Assembly: GCA_024500155.1 (NCBI GenBank)
Contig: CM044857.1
Location: forward strand, 50,292,001-50,356,000
Direction: 5' to 3'
DNA length: 64,000 nt
DNA from: Chenopodium formosanum
Lineage: Eukaryota; Streptophyta; Magnoliopsida; Caryophyllales; Amaranthaceae
Shown here: piece after piece, positions 48,630-59,614 of the stretch
Numbering within the stretch: position 1 is the first letter of the stretch
Layout of the letters: each line of letters begins with the position of its first letter
Made by a program: the position numbers and the translations under genes
The notes under the pieces: generated by a model
The model's database searches: none
Seen by the model: the letters and a program-made list of their open reading frames with translations, nothing else
What the model was told of the DNA's origin: nothing

Positions 48630-51600
48630 TCAGCTCATTCCAACAACTGCATCCTCATCTGGCACCATATTTAGATCAGGTAGCATAAATAGGGAATCAT
48701 GTGATGTTGCACATTTCTGTGATAACGAATCAGGCTCTGAAGCATCCTCAATTTTATTTTGTCTTGATACACTCGAAGAGGCTGCTTCTGATATTCCATT
48801 GTTTGTGTTATTACGTTCATCAACTGAATTTGCTTCTGATTTTATTCTGGATTCTACTTTAAGGTCAAGCTGTAGAACAAGTCAGAGAATTGAATTAATA
48901 TCTTATACACCAAATGAAGACTTCAATAATCACTAAAAGAACAATTCTATCATTTGAAACAATTCCCTTAGTAAAGTTACATATGCATCAGCATTCACAA
49001 GCATATATGTGCAGTTCAATCAGCAGTCTAGAAGTTGAAACACAGAAGCACTCGAAGCCATTAAGAATCAATTTTTACTCGGAGTTTCCAACTAAACAAC
49101 CTTTCAGAATTTGACAATGAAATTCTATGTATCTACTAAACCTCCATTCCAACAAATAGTTGTCATTTCATAATAGAAAGATTAAAGGGGCAGTGAAATT
49201 TCAAAATAGTGAGGCAACCGGTAAGTTTGGAATGTGACTTTACTAATCAGTATATCAGCTTGCGTCAATCTTTATGAAATCTTTTATAGAGTACAGGGTT
49301 AAGACTAGAAAACAAAATGAAGAAAGCACACCAGAAAGGACTCAGGGTTAACTTCTAAGTTAAAGACAAACAGAAGGTCGCATCAGGGGAAATAAAAACA
49401 TACCTTAATTCTCTTTAGATTCTCATTTATTGATATCTCCTGTTTCAAGGTTACGCGTAATGAAGCCAACTCCTGTTAAGAGATATAGAAATATCATCAG
49501 TAAATTACTTCCAGAAAAAAGAACAAGCTAGCTAAGACTCTGACCAAGTTCAACAATACAAACCTTTTTCAAATATGTCCGCTCCTTCATCAATGAACTT
49601 TCCTCCTCTTTAAGTTCAGCAAATGTCTAACAAAAGTTGACAAAATCACGTATAAGACATCACAGCATATGAAACAGAATAATCATTTCAATAAGGAAAT
49701 GAAAACAACTGTGGTGCATCAGAGGGTGCATCGGATAAATATTATTCGACACACCAGTGATAATAGAAAAGTAAGGCTTAAATGACCATAAGAGATGCAG
49801 TACCTTCTTCCTCCTAGGTCTTTTGCTGGTCGTGGTGGTTGGGGTTTCAGTGGAAGCTGAAATCTGTAACAACCAACCATGAAGAAGAAGTCAGATTTTA
49901 TACACGTACAAGAATCCAAAATCAGATGAAACAACTCATGCTACAATTTAAGCAAGTAATTAAGACAATGATTTGGTGACCAACTTGAGAATGCTATAAC
50001 TGTCATTTGATACAAAAAATAGAAAGAATGCCCCCATATAACATTAGTCATTACTCCAATTAGACCAATTCCACATTACTCCAAGCTCTTATACCAGCAT
50101 TGCTAGTTTTAGCATTAGATCCACATGATTATTAACCGATATTTGGAATGAGGGCCCACTTAAAAGTGATTTAAAAGGGAAGGAGGTTCATTCAAAAGTT
50201 CACAAATTTGGAAATTCCATAACATTTTTTTTACATACAACTAATCATAATAATAACAATAATGTTTGTAATTTGCAACATAATTTCAACTCAAAATCCC
50301 GCAAATTAACTTCAAAATCTAAAGATAGATTAAAAAGATTCAAACTTTGGCCTACCTAACAAGATTTTAAAAGCTTTGTGAAAATAAAAAATAAAAATGA
50401 TTTGTAAAAATGAGTGGGTCCTAGATTATTGGATAAGCAACTAATTCCCACCCATGACCCATCCATCACTCACATGAAACTTCAAACCACCATCTTCCAA
50501 ATATTAACACCCTCTTAAAGTGGGACCCCAGATAATCCCAACCCTCAATCACGATCATAAACCCCACTAAACAATTCCACCTCGAGTCATGGACGGCTCA
50601 GATTTAAGGATCATCATAAGATCAGTAGAACTGGCAAACACTAGATTAAAACAAAAGTATAGCACCTTCAAAAATGTCAGCAGCCACGTGGAAGGCTGCT
50701 ACTAGTCACCGGCAACCGTTAACCGCCAGCCCAACAAAGCTGATAACATAACCGCTGTCTTTAAGCCACGTGACCGACTCCAACCGGTGGCACTACTATC
50801 ACGTGAGATTCATGGCCCCCACATTCATATCCTCACGTGACTTCTTCCTCTCCACTCCCTTAACGCGTGGGATTGTACTAGTGGTTCCTTGCACACTACT
50901 ACACTCCACGAACCCCATTATAATTTTTTTATTAAAAAAAAGTTAAAATAATAAAAGATTTAAAAATTATTTTTTTTTCAAAAGCTAAGGGCGTGTCACC
51001 AAGGCGAACACATTTGAACTTGTACACTTATAACCATCAGATTTACTCTGTAGGTGACTAGCAAAAGTGGTCTTATAATGATAAGACGTTTGTTTGACTT
51101 GCGAAAAACCCGAAAAATGGGGAGCGGCGCATGGGAATAGAGATGAGCGCGTGAAGAGAGGATAAAAACCAAGTAAGTTTGAAGAGGAGAGAGAAAGTAA
51201 GCACATAATGTACCCTCCAGTAAAAACACCATTTAAAACCAAAAACCAAACGCGGACCTAACGCCACACACCAACAACTTACAACCCCCTCTCTTTCTTT
51301 TTCTCCCATTGTTCAATCTACTTGGGTCCCACGCCCAAACTATATCCCCCGTTCCATTTAAATGACCTTTATGCCCTTGTTAAAGGTGAAAACAGTGGAA
51401 TGCCATTTAGGTTAGTTAGTGAGGGTAAAGACGTCATTTGAGGAGAGAGAAAGAGGAGGCGTTGGGTGGAAGTTTCCTAAATACAAGTAAAAAGTAAGTC
51501 ATCCAATGACTAATGTCTCTTTTTTCTGACAATATTGTCCTTGTAACTTCTTAAACCCTTTTACAAGGGTACTTCCGACAAATCCAACCCCCACCCACTT

Positions 51601-52485
51601 CTCCTAAATTAAATTAAAATTAAAAAGGTAAGTTAAAGAAAACAAGTTTTTCTCCTTTTTAATTTTTCCCAAAAAAGAAAAATAAAAATTTTAGTAGCGG
51701 AAAACAAGAATGACAGCTGACCGGGAAAGTGGTGGCGACGAGAAAACTGAATAAACGTGACAACACTCTTTTATCTCTCCTCCTTCTTCATCTTCTTCTT
51801 CAGATTAAACAGACACGCTCCTACTCACGTGACATGTAATTACGTAAATCTGGAAAGGGTAATCTAGCCGTGATTACACTACTCTCTCTCCGGCGGGTCC
51901 CTCTCCAGCTGACACGTCATGGGTAGCCGGAGAGGAAGATCCGGGTTGCTGACAAGGGTATTTTGGTAAATCCATGCTCAAAAGGACAAAAAAATATGGA
52001 ATTTATATTTTCGAAAAAAAATACACTCAAAGAAGGAAGGAAATACTGTTGAGAAAAATTGAAAAGAATGTTTTAGGAAAAAACGGAATTAGAGTGACGG
52101 ACAGCGTGGAAAAAGGGGAGTTAAAAAAATTAATGGGAAAATGAAAATTAAGTGAGTGACTAACCTTGGATCTGAAGCGATCGGACGGCTGAGGATGGAG
52201 GTGGTTGGTATGAGATGAGAGAGACTCGTCGCAACCTTCACTGGGAGACGCGGCGCAAGTCCAGGAAAGAGGTGTTGTCGGACTCCGGCGAGTTTCTCGC
52301 TTTTTGTCGGCGGAGGAAGAGGAAGACGGCGGTTTGGAGCGGCGTTGACGGAGGCCCCATGACGGCGGAAGAGGCTTGAGGATGAAGGAAGAAGAAGAAG
52401 AGGTTGGAGATTCTTTGAGGCGGAGTAGGAGGTCTGCTACTACGGTGTCGTCGATGATTGCTGCTCTTAACCACTCGTCTTTCAT
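48630..52485 (-). CDS. Uncharacterised protein with leucine-zipper-like coiled coil and EAR motif
   Basis: Exons on the minus strand: 52485-52165, 49863-49804, 49626-49564, 49472-49404, 48869-48630; 250 aa, all junctions phase 0 and GT-AG. The N-terminus MKDEWLRAAIIDDTVVADLL with a following LLRLKES looks like a conserved plant block. Residues 28-107 are Ser/Pro-rich with WGLRQRRSKPP and SPTTPLSW. A basic stretch SKRPRRKK (120-127) precedes heptad leucines at 132, 139, 146, 153, 167 and 174 (position 160 is Glu), giving a coiled coil spanning exons 3-5. Near the C-terminus LPDLNMVP (234-241) contains the DLNxxP type of EAR repression motif. The canonical bZIP N-x7-R basic signature is absent. 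Inference: a nuclear, dimerising protein that recruits TOPLESS-type co-repressors. I do not recognise a named gene. The start follows gccaccATG within a CT-rich leader; intron 1 is 2.3 kb. Confidence 0.85.
50685..50839. promoter_or_regulatory. Four CACGTG boxes in 155 bp inside intron 1
   Basis: Exact CACGTG at 50685, 50767, 50800 and 50834, three of them followed by GA or preceded by GC/TC as in G-box/ABRE sites; a fifth lies at 51826. These bind bZIP and bHLH factors such as ABFs and PIFs. Their position, within intron 1 of the EAR-motif gene, suggests an intronic enhancer or alternative promoter; that role is inference. Confidence 0.55.
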
Positions 52486-52489
52486 GGTG

Positions 52490-52600
52490 GCGGAGAGAGA
52501 AAGCGAAGGGGAAAGGAGGGGAGAAAAAAGAGAGAGAAAGAGAGAGAGGAGAAAATGAGGAGAGAGAAAATAAGGAGAGCGAAAATGAGGGGGAATGGAT
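52490..52600 (-). promoter_or_regulatory. CT-rich leader of the EAR-motif gene
   Basis: The plus strand is almost pure purine (GGAGAGAGAAAGCGAAGGGG.. then repeated GAGAGA), so the sense strand is a long pyrimidine tract ending a few bases before the ATG. This is typical of a plant 5' UTR/Y-patch promoter. No clear TATA box was fixed. Confidence 0.5.
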
Positions 52601-53412
52601 GGAAAGATGGGATGAGTGTTGTGTTGTATTGTGTTGGGTGAAGGGCTGAATATTATGGAAATTCGTGGGTTTTTCCTTTTCTTTTTTATTGTGGAAATAA
52701 TTTTTTTTATTTTTTTATCTGTATTCTCTACATTGGTAAGAAGAGTATGTCCTATCGTATAAAAACCTTGCACAAGTTAACCAAACCCGAACTAACGAGC
52801 AAAGATAACTTAGGACTCAGTCGGTTGGATGAATAAGAGAGTTCGGGCATCCTTTAATGCTCGATCCCTCATATGATGGTTACTCGCATAAACTCAAAAT
52901 TGTGAGATACAAAGTACAATCCTAAGTCCTAACCTTATTTTAGACCGATAATTTTATGTTTATTTTATAAGGGGGTGAGTAGGTCTGAGAGTGGCTGACT
53001 CTCTCTTCTCTCTCTTTATGTGGGTTCAATGACAAGTGGGGTCCATTAAGGATATATACGTGGCAAGTGACATTAGGTATGTCCAGTGGTTTTTTTGGTT
53101 TCACTTCAATTTCTATTTTTTTCTTCCGTTTACTTTTTTTTCCAGTGGTTTTATAAATGTTTTAGGGTTTGGTTTCGGGTATTCGGGTAATTTGGTTGGA
53201 TTCGGGTATGGGTATTGACGGTATAGCCGTATAGTGGGAATGGCCCAATAAGGGAGACGAAAATGTTAGGCGTGGGGTGGATGCATTCATCATCAAAGGC
53301 TGACCTGTCAAAATTGTTGAGAAATGATAATCATATCAAAAAACAAATATGGTTCCATTTCACATTTCAAACTTAAACTCACTAAGTCACTAGTCATTAC
53401 AGTACTTTATGC

Positions 53413-54275
53413 CAGAGGCGGAGCTAGCAGGGTACAAGGGGGGACAGCTGTCCCCCCACTTTAAAAAAATAATAACTTATAAATATATTTGTGTGCAACA
53501 AGTACAACATATGAATGAAGATGGTACAGTGGTTGAAGTATTGATTTTGGAGCTTTATCCTCACCATTCAGCACCGGATCAAACCCCATCCATTTCATTT
53601 TTATTTTATTTTTTAACCTCTCATTTTACTTATTTAGTGGAATAAGGAGGTCTGGAGGTGATTCTTTTTGTAGCATTTTCACTTTCTTTTTTTTTTTTTT
53701 TTTATAAAAAAAATTACTCCTATATTATTTTATGAGCAAGACAATATATATCCTTTCATATTTTCTTAACAATTATATTTTATATCTATTAAATGTTTTA
53801 AAATATGACAAACTTTTAAATAAATCGGATGTACAATAAAATGAGCAAAAGTTACCCTGACATAAATAAAAGTTACGAACTATTTATGTTTTATTGATAT
53901 AAAAGTTATCCGAAAAATTGTAAAAGTGACCCTAAATTTGATAAAAGTGACCCCGGATGTATAAAAAAGTAACTCTTTAAATACGTAGTATAATTTTACA
54001 TGAATGAACCTCTCAAATTATGGTTGTTGCATTTGATTAGCTATACTATCTTATGTTCGAAACCTTCAACAATTTTGAACCCGTGCAATTCTTGAACAAG
54101 AGTTGGTATATCATCGATTTTTTTTTTTTTTTACTATTTTTTTGTTGTAAAACTTTAACTATTTAATAGCCATTTGTGTCATCGATTCGTTTGAGCACTA
54201 CTTTTCCCCAAGATGTTTTTCAAATTATGCGATGTCTATTTGTCCCCCGATTTAAAATTTCTGGCTCCGCCACTG
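53413..54275. mobile_element. Non-autonomous hAT element (863 bp), dTip100-like ends
   Basis: Left end CAGAGGCGGAGCTAG and the reverse complement of the right end, CAGTGGCGGAGCCAG, match at 13 of 15 bases. The element is flanked by perfect 8-bp target duplications CTTTATGC at 53405-53412 and 54276-54283, diagnostic of hAT transposition. CAGNGGCGGAGCCAG ends are typical of the dTip100-like branch. The interior is AT-rich, carries subterminal GGGGGACAGCTGTCCCCCCA, and encodes no transposase. A SINE-like A box/B box pair (GGTACAGTGG, GGATCAAACCC) occurs at 53523-53586. Confidence 0.93.
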
Positions 54276-54405
54276 CTTTATGCACTGCACATTGTTTAAA
54301 TTCTAAACTTCCCAAACTTGCCAACTACTCCTAATACCAATTATACCATGGATAACGTTACGTTTTTAAAACTAGTTATAGTATCAAAGTACAGATAATC
54401 TTGCG

Positions 54406-54810
54406 TGGACCTGCTCCACAATAATATTATTGTGGACCTAAGATTTATACACACGTAACTGGCATTATATTCAACATAGTGACCCTTAATTTTAATATAG
54501 AAACCTTATTTTTAACATAATAACCTTTTTTAAAACTTATGCGACCTTTAATGTTATTATGAAATTAAAGTACGACATTATGTTGAATAGTGACTTAATT
54601 TTAACATAGTGGTGTTTATTATTCATATTGACCATTGTATTAAAAATTTCATTAAAAAAATTAATTAACCTCTTATAGCTTATGACACACTAATTTTTAT
54701 TTCAACATAATAACCTTTATTTTAATATAGTGACCTTTTTTTCATTAACAAAACAATCATATTGTCTCTAATATTGGTGTTCCACACTAAATTAGTGTGA
54801 ACCAGGTCCA
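54406..54810. mobile_element. TIR element with palindromic ends (405 bp)
   Basis: The left end TGGACCTGCTCCACAATAAT and the reverse complement of the right end, TGGACCTGGTTCACACTAAT, match at 17 of 20 bases. Each end also contains its own palindrome: a perfect 22-bp one at 54415-54436 (arms TCCACAATAAT), and a near-perfect one at about 54780-54800. The interior has degenerate AACATAGTGACCTT repeats and no coding capacity. Target duplication was not resolved. Confidence 0.6.
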
Positions 54811-56370
54811 TTTAAGAATTTGTAATCAAAGTAACCTAAGTTGAATGTAAAATTAATCCAAAATCTGGATTAATAATTTAGGATATCTTATTCAGTATTT
54901 ATTTTGAATCGAAAAGTTTTGGATATTGGATACTTGGATTGTTATTATTATACAAGTATTGATTTTATGATATCCGAAAAATATCATTAATATTATAATT
55001 ATAGATCTTAGGTAATTAATGGATATCTTATTCAAATATAAGAGTATAATAAAAATAATAAAATAGGTTTCTTTACATTATTTGTTAAAAAAAAAAAAAA
55101 GTGTACCAACATACAAGTCTGACGGATCAATTATCTATTACCTATCGATCATTTTAGGATGAAACTCTCTCCCTCGGTTTTATATCTTATTACTATGTAT
55201 CTAAATACTACTGAGAGTGGGGGATATATCTCAAGTAGTTAGAGCTTCCCTCCTGATTTAAAGGAATTTTGGAATCGATTTTCATCTTCCGTTTCTTACC
55301 GAGTATTACGTTACAAAGGGGTATAATTTGTGAGATGCGGAATATAAAATATTTATTTGTTGCATATAATATAGTAAGAAACATAGCTAGTATGAGTAAT
55401 TTTTTTGCTCCAAAATTGAAAGGGGTGACACCACTTTAAAACAAGGGCAAAAACTACACTTGATTGCTGAAGGGGTCAAACCACTAAAAAAAATAACCAA
55501 TTTTTAAATCTCTCTAATTTCGAAACCTAAAATGAAACATGATTAATCGATTTCATGGTAAAAGGAAAACTACTCAAATGACCGGATGAAAACTTTAAAA
55601 ATCGGATCCTAATTAACCTTACACTAATAATTTAATCCAAATCAAGTGAAGCAAATAGTGTAAAGTACAAAGAACAGATTTGTCTAATATTTCCCTGTAA
55701 AACCCATACTCATTCCTTTTTTCATTCTTTAGTAAGCTATAAAGCAAAAAGAGCAGTTAAATGCAACAAAAGAAAGTGTGCTTGCATCAGTTTTTATCAC
55801 CTTCTTTCTCTTTAGAATTTTTCTTTTTTTGGGTAAGATCTTTTTCTTTATTGTTAGTGTTATTATTATTAATAGGAGTATTAATTATTTATAGCTCTAT
55901 GATAAATATTTACCTTTTTAATCTTGAAGAATCTTGACTAAAAGTTGAATAGTCTTTGGCTATGACTTGTGTGTACCAAACGTGAAACAAATGAGCGTCA
56001 AACAATACGGTCCATGATGATGTATTATAACAGCAAATACAATAATACGGAGTTATAGCTGGGGACTTTAAGGGATGGAAAAAGTAAATTAATGGCATTT
56101 ATTTTATAGAAATTTATAATTTGAAATAAATGAATTTTCTTTTTGTTCGTATGAAATAATGAACCTAGGCACCGAGCAACCTACTAATAGAGTGAAGCAA
56201 TTCATGCAAATGGACTTGGATTTGTTGTAAATGCAAAATAAGTAAAACTCAAATGGACTTGCATCTGAGTAAATATATGTTCCAAGCATAATCTAGTACA
56301 GACTCTACAGAGTATAGAAATTGAAGCTCGAGTTAACTTCAAGCTAGAGATTGACTTAGGTCATGTTCTT

Positions 56371-56532
56371 TTGAGTTGTTTTTGCCTGCTTTGTTTTGCT
56401 CTGCCTTATCTTGCTCTGTTCTGTTGAAATTTATTCTGCTCTTAAGTATGTTGGAAGCCCTGCTCTGCTCTGTTGAAATCTGTTTTGCTATGCTCTGTTG
56501 TGCTAACTCCAACTCTGCTATGTCTAGAAGCT

Positions 56533-56571
<39 letters not shown>
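56371..56571 (+). repeat. Degenerate TGCTCTGTT repeats ending in A(38)
   Basis: Imperfect repeats of TGCTCTG(TT) run from about 56380 to 56520 and are followed by an uninterrupted A run at 56534-56571. The opening (GGTCATGTTCTTTTGAG) is faintly like the left end of the element at 36534. No right end is visible. Confidence 0.5.
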
Positions 56572-56574
<3 letters not shown>

Positions 56575-56720
56575 CTTAGCTTATTTGCCCCAAGTACCAA
56601 TTAAACATGTAATGACACAAGGTATTGCTCGCCTCACACATAATAATAAGTTACGCGTAGATACCTAAGTTGAAAAATAACATAAATTATGAGCCCAAAG
56701 AGAACAATGCAATTTGTATA

Positions 56721-56808
56721 ACTAATTAAGCCTTTGTTTGATTCAACTTATTTTGTTTCAATTAAACTTAATTGAATTGTATAAACTTTAAAGTTGAACC
56801 TGTTTTGG

Positions 56809-56878
<70 letters not shown>

Positions 56879-57049
56879 TTAAATAAGCCTTGTTTGTGTG
56901 CATAAACTAATTAAGGCTTGGTTTGATTCAACTTATTTTGTTTCAATTAAACTTAATTGAATTTTATAAACTTAAAAAGTTGAACCTACTTTGGCTACTT
57001 AATTTTTTTTTTTTTTTTTTATTTAAATAAGCCTTGTTTGTGTGCATAC
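56721..57049 (+). repeat. Tandem duplication with different low-complexity cores
   Basis: Unit 1 (56721-56905) and unit 2 (56906-57049) both begin ACTAATTAAGNCTTNGTTTG and end TTTAAATAAGCCTTGTTTGT plus GTGCATA. The middle of unit 1 is (TA)n at 56812-56874; the corresponding place in unit 2 is a T run at 57003-57020. The shared parts are nearly identical, so duplication is recent relative to the divergence of the cores. Confidence 0.85.
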
Positions 57050-57193
57050 GAAAATTGTCTAACCTATTTTATTTGACCTTTTAATGAAACTTGTTTAGTT
57101 AGAATTAATTTAAACTTATTTTGTCTACAATTGATAAAAAAAAAACAAGTTGAACGAAACAATGAAACCTAAATATGAAAGAGGTGTTCTTCC

Positions 57194-57194
<1 letters not shown>

Positions 57195-57224
<30 letters not shown>
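57195..57224. repeat. Poly-A tract, 30 bases
   Basis: A run flanked by short similar sequences: GAAAGAGGTGT occurs just before (about 57177-57187) and CATATGAAAGAGGTGTAT just after. The tract therefore sits between direct repeats, as after insertion of a retroposed or slippage-expanded segment. Confidence 0.75.
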
Positions 57225-57225
<1 letters not shown>

Positions 57226-57674
57226 ATATGAAAGAGGTGTATCTCAATTTTTTAGTTATGTGTTAATTAGGTACATAATAATGTGTTATCACCCTAAAGT
57301 ATTAAAATTTCATAATTGAGCTCATATATACTAAGAGTATAAATCATTTTGTTAATGACACGTTAGATTCTTAACTGTTGATCACTTGATCATTGCTTGA
57401 TAATTGTCACTAAACATAGCTTATACCACTCTTCCAACCAATAGGCAACACCCCAACCCCTTATTACAAAGTACATAGTATACTTAAATAAGGGTCACAA
57501 ATCACAATTTTAATACGGAGCATTCGCCGCTCCACATTTATCAAATTCATTTATGCAAAGATAAGCATAAAAAGTACGACCGCCTAAAGTTATCAAATAT
57601 AATTCATGTACCACCAACCAATATGATAATTATAATCTATCATAAGCAATACTATATCATTTGAACAAATTTTA

Positions 57675-59221
57675 ACTAGATGAAAGCCCGTGTGATGCAC
57701 GGTTTTCCATATATTAATCTCAAGAAAAGATATTTTCGTATTTGATTTTTTTTTTCTATTTAATAATTTCAGACAAAAAAAGAAATATAATAATTTAATT
57801 AAAGTGTTATTCCTATTACAAAAGTAACATTTTTTTTAATGTAATTTATAACGCGACTTTATTTATTGTTGTTATGTATTTTATTTGTGGTGGTTAGTTA
57901 TATGACAATTGAATTTAAAAATATAAATAAATTGTAAATATGGTATCTTTCAAAAAACAATTGTAAATATGATCATTTATCGGTTACATAAGGATAAAAT
58001 CTTTAATGTGAAAAGATTTTTTTTTATTTTTTACATATTTAAATCCTAAATCATTATTCGTTGATTTTTTTTAAAATAGAAATATTAAAAAATAATAAAA
58101 ACATGTATACTATTTATCTTCTATTTCTTCATCTAATAAAACTGGATAAATAAAACATGTTAGCAAAAATAAAATTTATATAAAATTAATCTATATAGTC
58201 TTATAAAATAAATCAATAAATTTTTTGTAAAATTGATCTAAAAATTGTAATTGTACAAAATCAAATCCATGCATTGGAATTTTTTAATCATCCCTTGTCG
58301 CCGCTTCTTATTTGTAATGATTGAAAAGTAACTAATGGAGTAAACTTTTCTTTCAATTAACTTTGGACGAAACTGTACAAAGTTGGCTTTAATTGAGGCA
58401 TGAACGTTAATTTGTTCAATTAAGTTAATTTGATGACTTGATTAAGCTACCTAAATCACAAAAGAATTATTTTAATCATAAAATTAATTAATAAAAACTA
58501 AAAAGGTTTATGAAAAAATTTAATAAATGTAAACGATTTATATAGATATAATACCTTATCATAATTTGTTTTTCCAATCATTTTTGCTCGAATTTAATTC
58601 GTTGATTAATTAAATTAGATCTGCATATAAAAACAAAATTCAGTAACACAAAACATAAACATATAATCATTAAGCATCCAAATAAACACAATGCAAGCAA
58701 TAATCACAAATATACATTTAAACATGGATTTTAAAAAATAAAACTAAGAATTACGCAGCCACTGATGACCTAAAACTGACACAAAATTGTGACACAAAAT
58801 TCGCTTGATTTGGTTTTGTATTGATATGAAATTTTATTGGTGTTGTAGGATGTGTCAATTTATAGTGGTAGGCATCAAAATTTTTAATTTAATTATTATT
58901 AAGGAATAATTTATTTCTTATCATAAACACTATAAAGATTATCTTAGATATATAAATCCTATATCTAAAGATAATTGTTTTCTTAAAAGATAATTTTTAG
59001 TTTTTAAAATAAGTTAAATCCTTATAAATCACTATTCGTTATTTTTAACTACGTGGCAAAATTCTTAAATCTCGTTCGTCACTTTTGTTTAGGTGACAAG
59101 TGAATTTTTTAATTCTAAAATAAAATAGAAATCTAATTTTTAATTGGTCAAAAATATACCTTTGCTTATGTGGCGCGTTGAATGCTCTCCAAAAATGCCT
59201 ACTTTATTTATATGTATTAGA
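57675..59221 (-). mobile_element. Non-autonomous Helitron (about 1.55 kb)
   Basis: Reading the minus strand, the 5' end is TCTAATACATATAAATAAAG followed by TAGGCATTTTTGG, preceded by A. The 3' end has a hairpin CCGTG-CATCA-CACGG, then GCTTTCAT and CTAGT, followed by T. This is the A|TC...hairpin...CTAGT|T Helitron arrangement. The 5' boundary could be 59221 or 59226 because TCTAA is repeated there. The interior is AT-rich with no Rep/helicase frame. Confidence 0.7.
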
Positions 59222-59582
59222 TTAGATTATGAAAATCATCAAAACAGTGATATGATAAGTAGTAACACCAAACATATTTACACATGTTATTCCTGAGGTA
59301 GGAAGTACGTACAATATATTGTTGAAAATAATACAAGCATCGCACTTGTTCAAATAGATACATTTCAAATTATGCAAAAAAACAAGTGAGATAAGAAAAA
59401 ATGAAACCGAGAAAGGCATAAAGCATGTATTCAAGAGTACAGGTACAACATACATTAACCTCATGCATCGATGGTTTTCAAAAAAAAAAAAAAAAACCTC
59501 ATGCACCGATTGGTATAATCAATGTTTGAATTAATTTAACATTCTCACTTGTGACTCTAGAATTCTTAATTTGACTAGGAAC

Positions 59583-59609
<27 letters not shown>
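59583..59609. repeat. Poly-A tract, 27 bases
   Basis: Uninterrupted A run in intergenic DNA; a shorter run of A lies at about 59479-59496. No associated element was recognised. Confidence 0.9.

Positions 59610-59614
<5 letters not shown>

Noticed and set aside
52027..52773. Longer reading of the EAR-motif gene's first exon
   Set aside because: The frame is open upstream of 52485 and beyond the donor at 52165, but the upstream part is a CT-rich leader translation and the downstream part is intron; family-like sequence begins at MKDEW.
54366..54376. CTAGT next to a palindromic AACGTTACGTT, as a third Helitron end
   Set aside because: The stem is AT-rich and weak, and no TC 5' end of Helitron type was found upstream at a sensible distance.
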